Part shown: positions 25,513 through 36,604 of the stretch, in pieces | Position numbering within the stretch: the first letter of the stretch is position 1 | Layout of the letters: each line of letters starts with the position of its first letter | The notes under the pieces: model-generated | The model's database searches: none | What the model saw: the letters and a program-made list of their open reading frames with translations, nothing else | What the model was told of the DNA's origin: nothing | NCBI RefSeq assembly: GCF_013372105.1 | Contig: NZ_CP053825.1 | Span: forward strand, 1,550,001 to 1,614,000 | Direction: 5' to 3' | Source of the DNA: Campylobacter armoricus | GTDB taxonomy: Bacteria > Campylobacterota > Campylobacteria > Campylobacterales > Campylobacteraceae | DNA length: 64,000 bases | Translations under genes and position numbers: made by a program

Positions 25513-26604
25513 TTAGTATTTTTTTAACACATAAAGTTGCTCTTGTATATGCATGGAGCGTTTAGAGAGGTTTCTACTAGCTCTAAAAGTATTGTATTTT
25601 TGTTCAAGCACAAAGCATTCTCCAAGACTTTGAAGTCTTTTTGTGAAATTTTCTTTTTTTACAAAACCCTCGCAATTATAAGAAAGCAAAATAATCTTAG
25701 CTTTTAAATCATTTATTAAATCAAATAAAGCTTCTTCAGCTTTTTTTTCTTTATTAAAAGCACTGCGGTTCCAGTCTTTTGGTATGCCAGAAATTTTTGA
25801 AATTTCTTTTGGTTTTTTATAATTAGCAATCAAATTTAACATAAAATAATTTGAGCCGTAAGGGTGTTGGTTATACGGTGGGTCTAAATACGCTACATCA
25901 AAGCTATCAAGCTCTTTAGCTAAAATATTTGCGTCTTTTTGAAAAACTTCATACTCACAAGTAAAATTTGAAAAAACAGGCATTTTCAAAGCTATATCAC
26001 CTTTTATACGACTAAGCGCATTTGCCCCATTTCCTCCAAATTTTCCCACTCCGTTTTTATCTTTATAAAAACCTTTAAAAACTCCACTAGTATTTGCATG
26101 CACGCTTGCTTCATAAATGAGTGGTGCGATAAAATATTTTTGCATATCACAAGGTAATTTTGAGATATTTTGTCTCATGGTATCTAAATACATCGCATTT
26201 TTAAGTGTATAAAATACCCTTTCTTCTTTTTTAATGCTCTCATCATCATTAGGAGCATAGAGCTTGCTAATAAAGCCTTTTTTGAGTTTTAAATCAGAAA
26301 TTAAAAAATCATAGTATTTTTGTAATTCTTGTAAAAATTGCTCGTTTTGATTACTCAAATAACACTCATTAATAATTTTAGAATAATCTTCCAAATCATT
26401 TGCCATGATAAAACTCGCATAAGGCTTTACAAAACGCGAAACTACTCCAGAGCCACTAAATACATCACAAAAACTAAATTTGTCTTTTTTAAGCTCATTT
26501 TGTGCGAATTTAAAGCCTTGGTTTAAAAACTCAAGCAAAGATCTTTTATTACCAAGATAAGTTATGATTTGCTCTTTTAAAAAATATGGATTTTCTTCTA
26601 TCAT
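25513..26604 (-). CDS. ctsM: Orphan N6-adenine DNA methyltransferase (CtsM-like)
   Basis: 363 residues from the ATG at 26604 (MIEENPYFLKEQ); a TTG five codons upstream is possible. D12-class methylase: ITYLGNKRSLLEF near the N-terminus, motif I DVFSGSGVVSRF (47-58), motif IV DPPYNQHPYG (241-250). No restriction gene is adjacent, so it is an orphan. It sits directly after infC, where C. jejuni has Cj0208; the CtsM enzyme described from that genus methylates RAATTY and marks DNA for natural transformation. I take this gene as its equivalent on position and family, but specificity is untested. A weak hairpin separates it from infC. Confidence 0.8.
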   Translation of the reverse strand: MIEENPYFLKEQIITYLGNKRSLLEFLNQGFKFAQNELKKDKFSFCDVFSGSGVVSRFVKPYASFIMANDLEDYSKIINECYLSNQNEQFLQELQKYYDFLISDLKLKKGFISKLYAPNDDESIKKEERVFYTLKNAMYLDTMRQNISKLPCDMQKYFIAPLIYEASVHANTSGVFKGFYKDKNGVGKFGGNGANALSRIKGDIALKMPVFSNFTCEYEVFQKDANILAKELDSFDVAYLDPPYNQHPYGSNYFMLNLIANYKKPKEISKISGIPKDWNRSAFNKEKKAEEALFDLINDLKAKIILLSYNCEGFVKKENFTKRLQSLGECFVLEQKYNTFRASRNLSKRSMHIQEQLYVLKKY

Positions 26605-26618
26605 AAGTTTAAAATACA

Positions 26619-26633
26619 AGCCTTAAAAAGGCT
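26619..26633 (-). terminator. Weak hairpin after infC
   Basis: AGCCTT pairs with AAGGCT around a three-base loop, six bases past the infC stop, with TGTATTTT following on the minus strand. The short stem suggests partial termination before the methylase gene. Confidence 0.4.
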
Positions 26634-26638
26634 CGTGA

Positions 26639-27160
26639 TTATTTTTTCTTTTTAGGAGTTACTAGCATATTTACATAGCGTCCTTCAAGCAAAGGCTCTT
26701 TATCTCTATCTGCTATGTCTTCTACCATTTGCCAAATTTTTTCAAGCAAAGCCGTTCCAGCTTCAGGAGAGCCCATTTCACGACCTTTTAAAAACACTCT
26801 AAATTTTACATGTTTACCTTGTTCTAAAAACTCACTTGCATGTTTAACTTTATAGTTAATATCATTTTGAGCAATTTTCACAGAAAGCTTGATTTCTTTT
26901 ATATCAATCACTTTTTGTTTTTTCTTTGCTTCTTTTTGTTTCTTTTCTTGCTGATAACGGAATTTTCCATAATCCATTATCTTGCATACAGGTGGTTTGG
27001 CTTCAGGAGCTATCATCACCAAATCAAGTCCTAATCTATTTGCTATATCTAGCGCTTCATCACTACTAATAATGCCATAAACCTTGCCATCATCACCTAT
27101 ACATCTAATCTCATCTGCTTGAATTTCTTCATTTAGCAATACTTCTTTTTCTTTACTCAA
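26639..27160 (-). CDS. infC: Translation initiation factor IF-3, TTG start
   Basis: 173 residues. N-domain with [15 protein letters not shown] and [21 protein letters not shown], a Lys-rich linker, and C-domain with [17 protein letters not shown] and [15 protein letters not shown]-3 checks start codons and keeps subunits apart. No ATG fits upstream of the conserved N-domain; the start is TTG, and this TTG overlaps the thrS stop (TTGA). IF-3 represses its own mRNA by rejecting non-standard starts in other bacteria (AUU in E. coli), so the TTG may play the same role. Coupled to thrS as in many genomes. Confidence 0.95.
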   Translation of the reverse strand: MSKEKEVLLNEEIQADEIRCIGDDGKVYGIISSDEALDIANRLGLDLVMIAPEAKPPVCKIMDYGKFRYQQEKKQKEAKKKQKVIDIKEIKLSVKIAQNDINYKVKHASEFLEQGKHVKFRVFLKGREMGSPEAGTALLEKIWQMVEDIADRDKEPLLEGRYVNMLVTPKKKK

Positions 27161-28968
27161 AAGCGTACCTCACTTAATTTCTCCTTTGTTATGGTTATAA
27201 ATTCATCTAAAGTTAATGTTTTTTGTTCTTTTGCTCTTCTATCTCTTAAAGCCACACTTTTGTTTGCCACTTCTTCATCACCCAATACAAGTATCATAGG
27301 CACATGTGCTTTTTCAGCAGTGCGGATTTTTTTATTTAAACTTTCATTTTTACTATAAATTTCACTATCAATGCCAAGCTCCAAAAGTTTTCTTGCTATT
27401 TCTTTTGCATAACCATGATGATTTTGCGAAATTGGCACTATAGCCACTTGAGTTGGAGCTATGAAAAATGGTAATTCACCTGCACAATGTTCTACTAAAA
27501 TTCCTATAAATCTTTCAAAAGAACCTAAAATAGCACGGTGAAGCATTACAGGTTGTTTTTTCTCATTGTCTGCATCTGTGTATTCGAGTTTAAAACGACT
27601 TGGTAGGTTAAAATCTACTTGTATAGTTCCACACTGCCATTTTCTTTTTAAAGCATCAGTAATTTTTATATCGATTTTTGGGCCATAAAAAGCTCCACCA
27701 CCCTCATCAATGCCATATTTTAAACCTTGTTCATCTAAAGCCTCTTTTAAAGCCTTTATAGCTATATCCCAAATCTCATCATCACCTATTGCTTTTGCTG
27801 GACGTGTTGAAATTTCCATTTCATAATCAAACTCAAAAGCTTTCATCAAAGTATCAACAAAGCTTAAAATTTCTAAAACTTGTTCTTTTATTTGACTTGG
27901 CATACAAAAAATATGTGCATCATCTTGAGTAAATTCTCTTACTCTAAAAAGTCCGTGCAAAACCCCGCTTTTTTCATGGCGATGCACCACGCCATATTCA
28001 AAAAATTTCAAAGGCAAATCACGATAACTTCTAACATCACTTTGATAAATTTTAATATGCCCTACACAATTCATCGGCTTAATACCATATTCTTGCTCAT
28101 CAATTTGCGTAAAATACATATTTTCTTTATAGTTTGCATAATGACCACTAATTTTCCACGCATCAGCTTTTAAAAGCTCAGGCCCACGCACAGGCTCATA
28201 GCCTCTTAATCTATGTGCTTTATATAATAAATGCTCTAACTTACTTCTTAGTTTTGCGCCATTACTGAGCCATATAGGAAGCCCTCCACCTATCTCATCA
28301 TCAAAAGCAAAAAGCTTCATTTCATTACCAAGTTTTCTATGATCTCTTTTTTTAGCTTCTTCTATGATTTTTAAGTATTCATTTAAACTTTCTTTATCCG
28401 CAAACGCTGTACCATAAATTCTTGTGAGCATTTCCCTTTTTTCATCACCACCTAAATACGCTCCAGCTACACGAGTAAGTTTAAAAAATCTTAAATATTT
28501 TGTATTTGGCACATGAGGTCCACGGCATAAATCTTCAAATTCACCTTGCTTATAAATACTTACTTTTCCATCAGGAATTCTTAATAAAACTTCTTGTTTT
28601 AAATCATCATTAGCAAATTTTTCTTTAACTTCAGTCTTTGAAAGTTCGTATTTTGTAATATCTAGCTTTGCTTCTGCTAGTTCTTTCATTTTCTTTTCTA
28701 TTTTATTTAAATCTTCTTCTGAAATCTTACTATCAACCCTAAAATCATAGTAAAATCCATCTTCTATCACAGGTCCTACGAAAAATTTAGCCTCTGGATA
28801 CAAACTCTTAATCGCTTGAGCCATTAAATGGGCACAAGAATGGCGAATAACTTCTAAACTTTGTTTAGAGTTATCAAAATAAACAGGAGTTAAATTTGTA
28901 TCATTATTGAAACTTTGAGTATCTATTAAAGTCTCATTATTTACATATGCAATTATATCTTTTGTCAT
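27157..28968 (-). CDS. thrS: Threonyl-tRNA synthetase
   Basis: 603 residues from ATG at 28968, chosen because AAGGGTAGAA lies right before it; a GTG 15 bases upstream is weaker. Domains: short TGS-like start, the second additional domain with [16 protein letters not shown], catalytic class II core ([16 protein letters not shown] as motif 2; [13 protein letters not shown] as motif 3) and C-terminal anticodon domain. Charges tRNA-Thr. First gene of thrS-infC. A small dyad (CTCAC/GTGAG, 28983-28999) lies just upstream of the ribosome site; no T-box is expected in this phylum. Confidence 0.97.
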   Translation of the reverse strand: MTKDIIAYVNNETLIDTQSFNNDTNLTPVYFDNSKQSLEVIRHSCAHLMAQAIKSLYPEAKFFVGPVIEDGFYYDFRVDSKISEEDLNKIEKKMKELAEAKLDITKYELSKTEVKEKFANDDLKQEVLLRIPDGKVSIYKQGEFEDLCRGPHVPNTKYLRFFKLTRVAGAYLGGDEKREMLTRIYGTAFADKESLNEYLKIIEEAKKRDHRKLGNEMKLFAFDDEIGGGLPIWLSNGAKLRSKLEHLLYKAHRLRGYEPVRGPELLKADAWKISGHYANYKENMYFTQIDEQEYGIKPMNCVGHIKIYQSDVRSYRDLPLKFFEYGVVHRHEKSGVLHGLFRVREFTQDDAHIFCMPSQIKEQVLEILSFVDTLMKAFEFDYEMEISTRPAKAIGDDEIWDIAIKALKEALDEQGLKYGIDEGGGAFYGPKIDIKITDALKRKWQCGTIQVDFNLPSRFKLEYTDADNEKKQPVMLHRAILGSFERFIGILVEHCAGELPFFIAPTQVAIVPISQNHHGYAKEIARKLLELGIDSEIYSKNESLNKKIRTAEKAHVPMILVLGDEEVANKSVALRDRRAKEQKTLTLDEFITITKEKLSEVRF

Positions 28969-29073
28969 TTCTACCCTTAGCACTCACTAACTTTGTGAGC
29001 TTAAATTAAAATATAAGGCTAATTTTAACTATGAAAAACTTAAACTTTTTTTAAATAAAGGATATTTTTATAT

Positions 29074-29880
29074 TCAAACACTTGTTCTTGATATATCTAA
29101 CATTCCACTCATAACAAGATATAAAAATACAAAACCTAAAATTATCCTATAAATTCCAAAAGGTATGAAATTTATCTTACTAATTAATTTCAAGAATATT
29201 TTTATCACCACAAAAGCTACCACAAAAGCTGTTACAAAACCTATAGCTAAAGGAATGAAATTATTCATATTGCTTAAAACTTGCGGCTCTTTATAAATAC
29301 TATAAGCTGTTGCTATAATCATAGTAGGAATTGCAAGTAAAAATGAAAATTCAGAAGCCACTTTACGATCAAGTCCAAGCAACAATCCCCCTATAATACT
29401 TGCTCCACTTCTTGAAGTTCCTGGTATGATAGCAAGAGCTTGAGTTAAACCTATCAAAAAAGCTTGTTTATAGCTTACTTCATCTAAAGAATGTATAGCA
29501 TAATCTTTTTTTCTATGCTTTAACTCTATAATAATAAAAATAATCCCACCAATGATTAACATAGTAGCCACAGTATAGCCATTAAAAATCTCTTTTAAAA
29601 ATTTATACGCTATAAAACCTACTCCGCCTGCAGGTAAGAAACCTATAGCAAGTTTTAACCAAATATCAAATTTTTGAGTAAGTTTATCTTTGAAAATAAA
29701 AATTACCGCTAGTATAGAACCAAGCTGAATAATGATAAAAAAACTTCTCCAAAAATCATCTATATTTAAACCTAAAATTTCAGCCCCTAATATCATATGT
29801 CCTGTTGATGAGATAGGTAAAAATTCCGTTAAACCTTCAATAATTCCCAAAATCAAAGCATAATAATAATCTAAATTCAT
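29074..29880 (-). CDS. uppP: Undecaprenyl-diphosphatase
   Basis: 268 residues, about eight membrane segments. Signature motifs [15 protein letters not shown] (about 15-29) and [13 protein letters not shown] (about 156-168) identify the BacA/UppP family, which dephosphorylates C55-PP for reuse as the carrier of peptidoglycan and glycan precursors and gives bacitracin tolerance. The ATG overlaps the preceding OPT stop (ATGA), so the two are coupled. Same order as Cj0204-Cj0205. Confidence 0.96.
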   Translation of the reverse strand: MNLDYYYALILGIIEGLTEFLPISSTGHMILGAEILGLNIDDFWRSFFIIIQLGSILAVIFIFKDKLTQKFDIWLKLAIGFLPAGGVGFIAYKFLKEIFNGYTVATMLIIGGIIFIIIELKHRKKDYAIHSLDEVSYKQAFLIGLTQALAIIPGTSRSGASIIGGLLLGLDRKVASEFSFLLAIPTMIIATAYSIYKEPQVLSNMNNFIPLAIGFVTAFVVAFVVIKIFLKLISKINFIPFGIYRIILGFVFLYLVMSGMLDISRTSV

Positions 29881-31862
29881 TTTTTAAGCACTCTTCTTGC
29901 AAAAATTAGCATAATTGCTACAAATACCACAAAACCTATAATTCCATCATCTTTAAATGCACTTGCTATAGCAAGAGGATCTTCACCTCCGCCCTTGCTA
30001 ATAGAAAGCACGGTTAAACCAGCTATTAATACCCCAAATATACTCTCACCCACTATCAAACCAGAGGCAAACAAGGTTCCTTTTTGCTCATGCTCTTGAA
30101 TGAGTTCTTTTTTATGAACATTTCTAGCATATCTTTGCTCTAAACGCTTTTTGATTAAATATGCTAATAACCCACCTATAAATAAAGGCATATTAACAGC
30201 AGGTGGTAAATATATACCTATACCCACAGCTAAAGGTGGTAAAGACATATTTTTCTTTCTTAATAAACGATCAATGATGATTATACCAACGCCCACAAAA
30301 GCACCTACTATAATATAACTCCAATCAATATTAGCATTAAAAATACCTTGAGCTATGGTACTCATTAAATTTGCTTGTGGCGCAGCAAGTGCATTTGCCT
30401 CATCCATCCCTTCTCTTGGTAAAGCACCCACAAAACCATAAGCTTGATATAACAAATTTAACACAGGTGCTATAGCTAAAGCTCCAAATACACAACCTAT
30501 AATCAAAGAAACCTGTTGTTTCCAAGGAGTTGCACCCACCAAATAACCCGTTTTTAAATCTTGCAAATTATCATTAGAAATAGCAGCAGTTGCTAAAATA
30601 ACACTAGTAGTAAATATAGCAAAAGCAATAGCAAATTTAGACATCAAAGGATCACTAAATAAATCTACTTGATAACCTAAAAGTAAAATAATCAAAGAAG
30701 AAATCATAATCCCTATAAGTCCTATGCCTGAGATAGGAGATGATGAAGAACCTACTAAACCTGCCATATAGCCACAAGCAGAAGCTACAAAAAAGCCTAT
30801 GAAAATAGCCACTAAAGTTCCCACTAAAGCAAAAAGAATCTGATAACCACTTGCTAAATTTGAATCAGCCACAAAAACATAAAATGAGATAAATAAACCT
30901 ATACACATAAGCACAAATAAACCTAGCATAGCTTTTAGTGATAAATCCATATCCTTAGGATCTTGTGAAATATGCATAGAAGTTTTTCTAAGCATATTTT
31001 TCATACCATCATAAACTGGCTTTGAAAGTTCTATTAAAGTCCATAATGCTGCTATAGCAATGGCACCAGTTCCTATTAAACGCACTTTTTGAGCCCAAAT
31101 TTGATTGGCTATATCAAGAGCACTTAAACTCGCATCAAAACTTTCTTTAGCAGAAAAATATGGTACAAAAACCATCCAAGCAAGCACCATACCCACAAGC
31201 AATGCAACACCTCCGGCTATACCTACTAAGTATCCTGCACCCAAAAGTGCTACCGAATATCCCATAGAAAAACCAAAAGCCATTTTTTGCCAAATGAATG
31301 CAAAACTACTTCCACTTGAAAGTAGTTTAAAACCACTTGAAAAAAGACTTATGATAGAAGCTAGTGCAACACCAAGGGTAATTTCTTTTAGCCCTACTTT
31401 TCCTTTTTTATCAGCTTGATCTTTATTAGCTACTTTTAAAATTTCAGCAGCAGCCCTTCCTTCAGGATAGGCTAATTTACTCTCTACTACCATAGCTCTA
31501 CGCAAAGGTATGGTAAAAAGCACACCTAAACCACCACCACAAAGACAAAGCATAAAAGTAAGCCATAGTGGAAATTCAAACCAATATCCACACATAAAAA
31601 GACCAGGTATAACAAAAATCACAGCTGAAAGCGTGCCTGCTGCTGAAACTTGAGTTTGCACCATATTATTTTCTAAAATATTAGAGTCTTTAAAAATTTT
31701 TAAAACAGCCATTGCAATCACAACAGCAGGAATAGAGGTAGAAAAAGTAAGACCTACTTTAAGCCCCAAATAAACATTTGAGGCGGTAAAAATAATCGTT
31801 AAAATACTTCCTAGTACTATACCCCTAAGCGTAAGCTCCGGCAAAGAGTTTTTTGTATGCAT
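29877..31862 (-). CDS. OPT-family oligopeptide/metal-complex transporter
   Basis: 661 residues, polytopic throughout (about 14-16 segments). Family marks include [28 protein letters not shown] at the start region (OPT motif around residues 10-35), [16 protein letters not shown], and [13 protein letters not shown]. Bacterial OPT members take up peptides or metal-siderophore complexes; the substrate cannot be read here. Equivalent to Cj0204 by position upstream of uppP. The next gene upstream on this strand, nrdA, ends 15 bases before its start, so co-transcription is likely. Confidence 0.85.
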   Translation of the reverse strand: MHTKNSLPELTLRGIVLGSILTIIFTASNVYLGLKVGLTFSTSIPAVVIAMAVLKIFKDSNILENNMVQTQVSAAGTLSAVIFVIPGLFMCGYWFEFPLWLTFMLCLCGGGLGVLFTIPLRRAMVVESKLAYPEGRAAAEILKVANKDQADKKGKVGLKEITLGVALASIISLFSSGFKLLSSGSSFAFIWQKMAFGFSMGYSVALLGAGYLVGIAGGVALLVGMVLAWMVFVPYFSAKESFDASLSALDIANQIWAQKVRLIGTGAIAIAALWTLIELSKPVYDGMKNMLRKTSMHISQDPKDMDLSLKAMLGLFVLMCIGLFISFYVFVADSNLASGYQILFALVGTLVAIFIGFFVASACGYMAGLVGSSSSPISGIGLIGIMISSLIILLLGYQVDLFSDPLMSKFAIAFAIFTTSVILATAAISNDNLQDLKTGYLVGATPWKQQVSLIIGCVFGALAIAPVLNLLYQAYGFVGALPREGMDEANALAAPQANLMSTIAQGIFNANIDWSYIIVGAFVGVGIIIIDRLLRKKNMSLPPLAVGIGIYLPPAVNMPLFIGGLLAYLIKKRLEQRYARNVHKKELIQEHEQKGTLFASGLIVGESIFGVLIAGLTVLSISKGGGEDPLAIASAFKDDGIIGFVVFVAIMLIFARRVLKK

Positions 31863-31877
31863 TTTGTTTCTCCATTT

Positions 31878-34259
31878 TTATTGGCAACCTTCACATTCTA
31901 TAGTTCTATCGACTATATCATCATTGACTTTTTGACTATCTGGACTTTCACTTCTTAAATAGTAAGTTGATTTAACACCTAACTCCCATGCAAGTTGATA
32001 AATTTCATTTAAATATCCACCACTTGCTTTATCAAGTGATACAAAAATATTTAAAGATTGACCTTGATCAATCCATTTGCCACGAATTGCTGCTGCTTTG
32101 ACTAAAATCCTTTGATCAAGCTCATAAGCAGGGGTGTAGTATTGCCAAGTGTCAGCACTTAAATTTGGCACAACACTTGGTATCATACCACTTAAATTTT
32201 GTTCAAACCACTTTCTCTTATAAACTGGTTCTATAGTTTGAGTTGTTCCTACTAAAATAGAAATAGAAGAAGTTGGTGCTATAGCCATTAAATAACCATT
32301 CCTCATACCATCTCTTTTTAGTTTTTCTCTTAATTTTTCCCAATCACACTCACTTTGATCAAATAACCCATCACTTGCGGTAAGCTTTTTAGCGTTTTCA
32401 TTTGCCACATCAATTGGTACTATACCCTTACTCCAATTTGATCCTTCAAAATCAGGATAAGAACCTTTCTCTAAAGCTAAATTTGAACTAGCCTGTATTG
32501 CTTCATAACTAATCATTTCCATAATATGATCTATTTTTTCAAAATGTTCATTAGAACCCCAATAAATTTGAGCCTGAGCTAGCATTTGTGCTTCACCCAT
32601 TACACCAAGTCCTATAGCACGAGATTTTAAATTAGTATTTTTAACTTTGACATGAGGGTAAAAATTTAAATCAATCACATTATCAAGCATTCTTATTGCT
32701 GTTGGCACTACTCTTTGAATATCTTCTTTTGTATTAATTTTGCTTAGATTAATACTAGCTAAATTACAAACTGCTGTTTTGCCTTCGTTTTTATATTTTT
32801 CTACTATATAAACTTTTTTACCATTAATACTATCTAAAGTAGAAACTTTTTTAGCAAGCTTTTTATAGCCACCATCTATGGTAAGTTCTTCATCTTCATC
32901 TAAATAAAGTTCTGTTTTATCATCAAATATTATTTTAACTTGATAATAATTTGGATCTGTATTTTGAAAAATTTCTGTACATAAATTTGAGCTTCTTATA
33001 AGTCCTACATGCGAATTTGGATTAGTTTTATTAGCACTATCTTTAAAACATAAAAATGGCATACCTGTTTCAAAATAAGAAAGTAGTATTTTTTTCCAAA
33101 GTTCTTTTGCATCAACAATTTCTTTGATTATATTTTCATCTTTTTCAAATTCTTCATATTTTCTTTCAAATTCTTCACCATATAAATCACACAAACTAGA
33201 AGTATCAGCTGGATCAAAAAGCGTCCATTTGCTATTTGCTCTTACTCTTTTCATAAATAAATCATTTATCCATAATGCAGGGAAAAGCTCATGTGCTCTT
33301 CTTCTTTCTTCTCCTGAATTTTTACGCAAATCCAAAAAGTCATTTATATCCATATGCCAAGGCTCGATATAAACAGCAATTGCACCTTTTCTAGTACCAA
33401 GTTGATCTACTGCTACTGCTATATCATTGGTAATTTTTAAGAAAGGTATAATCCCACCTGCTGCGTTTTTATGTCCATCTATACTTCCACCCATAGCACG
33501 CACCTTAGACCAGTCCCAGCCTATACCACCACCAAATTTAGATAAAAGTGCCATTTCTTGATAAGAATCAAAAATCCCTTCTATATTATCAGGTGTGCTT
33601 CCTATATAACATGAGCTTAATTGGTGTCTTGTAGTTCTTGCATTTGAAAGGGTTGGGGTAGCAAGCATTACTTCAAAAGTTGAGATTAAATCATAAAATT
33701 TCTTAGCCCAAGTTTGAGAATCCAACTCATTTTGTGCTAAAAACATCGCAATAGCCATAAACATTTGTTGTGGTAATTCTATAGGTATACCTTTAGAATC
33801 TTTAATCAAATATCTATCATATAAAGTTTTTATACCAAGATAAGTAAATTGCAAATCACGCTCTGGTTTTATATAGGCATTAAGATCATCTAAATCATAT
33901 TTTTCTTTTAAACCGATTAAAATTCTACCTTCTTTTTCGCCTTTTTCAAGATATTCTCTTAAATGCTTATAGCCATTATAACCACTTACTTTTTTATACA
34001 AATCATATAAAAACAATCTAGCAGCAACAAAGGTCCAATTAGGTCTATCAATATCTATCTTATCTACTGCTGTTTTTATAAGAGTTTGTTGGATTTCTTC
34101 TGTTGTTATGCCATCACGAAATTGAATTTTAGCATCTACTTCAAGCTCGCTTTGGCTGACATTTTCTAAATCTGCTACCGCGTCAGTGGTATATTTTTTA
34201 ATCTTAGAAATATTCAGCTCTTCAGTTCTACCATTTCTTTTTAATACTTTCACTTCCAA
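31878..34259 (-). CDS. nrdA: Ribonucleoside-diphosphate reductase class Ia, α subunit
   Basis: 793 residues. N-terminal ATP cone (about 1-95), then the catalytic barrel. Active-site features: LSSCYIGSTPDN with the first redox Cys, the NLCTEI finger loop, and the C-terminal thiol pair in ECEGCQ. About 50 residues between NLCTEI and AVCNLASINL look like an insertion, but I recall ε-proteobacterial NrdA proteins being of this length, so it is not an intein. Needs NrdB, which is not in the window. Works in oxygen, complementing NrdD. Ends eight bases after purB on the same strand. Confidence 0.96.
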   Translation of the reverse strand: MEVKVLKRNGRTEELNISKIKKYTTDAVADLENVSQSELEVDAKIQFRDGITTEEIQQTLIKTAVDKIDIDRPNWTFVAARLFLYDLYKKVSGYNGYKHLREYLEKGEKEGRILIGLKEKYDLDDLNAYIKPERDLQFTYLGIKTLYDRYLIKDSKGIPIELPQQMFMAIAMFLAQNELDSQTWAKKFYDLISTFEVMLATPTLSNARTTRHQLSSCYIGSTPDNIEGIFDSYQEMALLSKFGGGIGWDWSKVRAMGGSIDGHKNAAGGIIPFLKITNDIAVAVDQLGTRKGAIAVYIEPWHMDINDFLDLRKNSGEERRRAHELFPALWINDLFMKRVRANSKWTLFDPADTSSLCDLYGEEFERKYEEFEKDENIIKEIVDAKELWKKILLSYFETGMPFLCFKDSANKTNPNSHVGLIRSSNLCTEIFQNTDPNYYQVKIIFDDKTELYLDEDEELTIDGGYKKLAKKVSTLDSINGKKVYIVEKYKNEGKTAVCNLASINLSKINTKEDIQRVVPTAIRMLDNVIDLNFYPHVKVKNTNLKSRAIGLGVMGEAQMLAQAQIYWGSNEHFEKIDHIMEMISYEAIQASSNLALEKGSYPDFEGSNWSKGIVPIDVANENAKKLTASDGLFDQSECDWEKLREKLKRDGMRNGYLMAIAPTSSISILVGTTQTIEPVYKRKWFEQNLSGMIPSVVPNLSADTWQYYTPAYELDQRILVKAAAIRGKWIDQGQSLNIFVSLDKASGGYLNEIYQLAWELGVKSTYYLRSESPDSQKVNDDIVDRTIECEGCQ

Positions 34260-34266
34260 CCCCTAA

Positions 34267-35595
34267 TTATTTGAATGTTCTTGCAAAAATTTTATCTACA
34301 TTTTTTGTATAGTAGTTATAATCAAAGCAATTTCTAATATCTATTTCACTTAGAGATTTTTTCAAATCCTCATCTGATAATAAAGCTAGTAAAAACAAAC
34401 TCTCACCTTTTTCATTTAACGCAGGTTTGCCATTTTGTAAATCAGCCCAAACTTTCATAGCATTTCTTTGAACGATCTTGTAAGCTTCTTCCCTGCTTAT
34501 ACCCTTAAATGGAAGCTCAAGCAACACTCTTTGGGAAAATACAAGCCCACCGGTTAAATTTAAATTTTTCATCATATTTTCTGGATATACCAAAAGTTTT
34601 TCTATCACACCGCATAATCTTGAAAGCATAAAATCAGTCGTGATAAAAGCATCGGGCAATACAAATCTTTCTACACTAGAATGCGATATATCTCTTTCAT
34701 GCCATAAAGCTACATTTTCCAAAGCAGGTGTTACATAAGCTCTTATCATTCTACAAAGCCCTGTGATATTTTCACTCAAAACAGGATTTCTCTTGTGAGG
34801 CATAGCTGAGCTTCCTTTTTGTCCTTGAGAAAAATACTCTTCAGCCTCATACACCTCTGTTCTTTGAAAATGGCGGATCGCAACAGCAATTTGCTCACAA
34901 CTTGAAGCTAAAATAGCTAAAGCTGAAATAACTTGTGCGTAACGATCTCTTTGTATGACTTGGTTTGAAACTGGTGCTGGTTTAAGATCTAAGTTTTTAC
35001 AAACTTCTTCTTCAAATTCAAGTGGCGCATGAGCGAAATTTCCCATAGCACCGCTGATTTTTCCATAGCTAATTACTTCTTTTGCATGAGTGATTAAATC
35101 TTTTGCATGAACTAGCGAATCATACCAAATAGCCAAAACTAAACCAAAAGTTATAGGCTCTCCATGAATTCCATGACTTCTTCCTACCATTAAAGTGTTT
35201 TTATGCTCATAAGCTCTTGTTTTAATTGCTATCAAAACTTGATCTAAATCTTGCAAAATTAGTTCTAAACTATCTTTAATCTGCAAAGCAACTGCAGTAT
35301 CAATACAATCTGAACTTGTCATTGCATAATGCACAAAACGACTTTCTTCACCTAAGCTTTCACTAACACTTGTTAAAAAAGCTATCACATCATGCTTAGT
35401 AGTTTTTTCTATCTCATCTATTCTTGCTATATCAAATTTAGCATTTTTTACAATTTTTTCACAATCTTCATCTTTAATAAGACCTAACTTATTCCATGCT
35501 TTCACAGCAGCTAATTCTACTTTTAGCCATGCATCATATTTTGCTTGCATATTCCATTTTTTAGCCATAATTTCTCTACTATATCTTTCAACCAT
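34267..35595 (-). CDS. purB: Adenylosuccinate lyase
   Basis: 442 residues from ATG at 35595, which AAAGG precedes at good spacing; a TTG two codons upstream is less likely. Fumarase/aspartase-superfamily fold with the signature SSAMPHKRNP (about 260-270), TSSDCIDTA and VGRSHGIHGEP carrying catalytic residues. Acts twice in purine synthesis (SAICAR to AICAR, adenylosuccinate to AMP). Followed by nrdA, as Cj0023-Cj0024, linking purine and deoxynucleotide supply. Confidence 0.96.
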   Translation of the reverse strand: MVERYSREIMAKKWNMQAKYDAWLKVELAAVKAWNKLGLIKDEDCEKIVKNAKFDIARIDEIEKTTKHDVIAFLTSVSESLGEESRFVHYAMTSSDCIDTAVALQIKDSLELILQDLDQVLIAIKTRAYEHKNTLMVGRSHGIHGEPITFGLVLAIWYDSLVHAKDLITHAKEVISYGKISGAMGNFAHAPLEFEEEVCKNLDLKPAPVSNQVIQRDRYAQVISALAILASSCEQIAVAIRHFQRTEVYEAEEYFSQGQKGSSAMPHKRNPVLSENITGLCRMIRAYVTPALENVALWHERDISHSSVERFVLPDAFITTDFMLSRLCGVIEKLLVYPENMMKNLNLTGGLVFSQRVLLELPFKGISREEAYKIVQRNAMKVWADLQNGKPALNEKGESLFLLALLSDEDLKKSLSEIDIRNCFDYNYYTKNVDKIFARTFK

Positions 35596-35674
35596 TATCA
35601 AGACCTTTTTTTGGATATAATATATAATAAAAAAATATTTATTTTATCTAAAAATATTTACATTAGGATTAAAC

Positions 35675-36604
35675 TTGCCTTATATAAAAATAAAACTATC
35701 AAATAATGGAAAAAAGGCTTTTAGATTGCTTATGGACGAATTAAAAATCTCTATGAGTCAAGCTCAAAAAATTATTGACAAAAAACGCCTTTTCTGCGAT
35801 GGAAAACTAGTAGAAGAAAAAAATCAATTTTTAAACGGCCTAGTGGAATTAATAACATATGAAAACAATCCTAAAGGATTGGAAGTAGTTTTTGAAAATG
35901 ATGATTTTGCAGTTGTAGAAAAACCAAGTGGAATACTAACTCATCCTAATGGGCGAAATTGCATTTATAGTATTTGTGATGAAATTTGGCATTTATGGGG
36001 CGAAAAAGCTTGTGTGGCCCACAGGTTAGATAAAGAAACAAGCGGACTTTTACTCATAGCCAAACACAAAAATACGCAAATTGAACTTAAAACTATGTTT
36101 GAAAAACGACTTATACAAAAAAAATACATTGCATTAGTAAAAGGAAAAACCAAAAAGGAATTTGCAGTAGATAAAAAAATGGATTTAGCTAAAAATTATG
36201 ATACAATCAAAACTAGAATGCAAATTTGTGAAAACGGCAAAGAGGCTTTAACGCAATTTCACACTTTAGAATATTTTGAAAATTTAGATGCTAGCTTAGT
36301 TTTAGCTAAGCCTCTAACAGGAAGACAACACCAAATAAGATTACATTTGTTTCATGTGAAACATAAAATTTTGGGCGATCCTTTGTATGGTTTAGAAAAA
36401 ACACAGATAGAGCAAATACTTGATGGAAAAATGAGTGAGCTTGAAAGAATTCAAATTACAGGTGCTAAAAGATTGCTTTTACACTCTTTTAGCTTAGAAT
36501 TTACATATAAAAATCAAAAATTTTTGATACAATCTCAAAAAAACATAAAAGATGACTTTATATCAGATATAGGAAATCAAAAATGTATAAAAAATATAAT
36601 CTAA
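35675..36604 (+). CDS. RluA-family 23S rRNA pseudouridine synthase
   Basis: 309 residues. The catalytic motif AHRLDKETSGLLLIAK carries the nucleophilic Asp, and PLTGRQHQIRLHLFHVKHKILGDPLYG is the family's C-terminal core (read as segments). An S4-like N-terminus (MSQAQKIIDKKRLFCDGK) precedes it. The start codon appears to be TTG at 35675, preceded by TTAGGA; no upstream ATG fits. Equivalent to Cj0022c, divergent from purB. Exact target uridine unknown. Its 3' end overlaps the glycosyltransferase gene by 22 bases. Confidence 0.88.
   Translation: MPYIKIKLSNNGKKAFRLLMDELKISMSQAQKIIDKKRLFCDGKLVEEKNQFLNGLVELITYENNPKGLEVVFENDDFAVVEKPSGILTHPNGRNCIYSICDEIWHLWGEKACVAHRLDKETSGLLLIAKHKNTQIELKTMFEKRLIQKKYIALVKGKTKKEFAVDKKMDLAKNYDTIKTRMQICENGKEALTQFHTLEYFENLDASLVLAKPLTGRQHQIRLHLFHVKHKILGDPLYGLEKTQIEQILDGKMSELERIQITGAKRLLLHSFSLEFTYKNQKFLIQSQKNIKDDFISDIGNQKCIKNII

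Noticed and set aside
25391-25516. 41-codon frame starting MEIYISTNKYNLLQKYIKLK on the plus strand between the hypothetical gene and ctsM
   Set aside because: Weak ribosome site, no recognised homology, overlaps the 3' end of the methylase; the 277-base interval otherwise holds nothing convincing.
28983-28999. Small dyad CTCAC/GTGAG before thrS as an autoregulatory operator
   Set aside because: Five base pairs only; nothing resembles a tRNA-Thr anticodon arm, so no regulatory claim is made.
32780-32960. Possible intein or insertion inside nrdA between NLCTEI and AVCNLASINL
   Set aside because: Only about 50 residues, without intein splice motifs, and I recall the same length in other ε-proteobacterial NrdA proteins.
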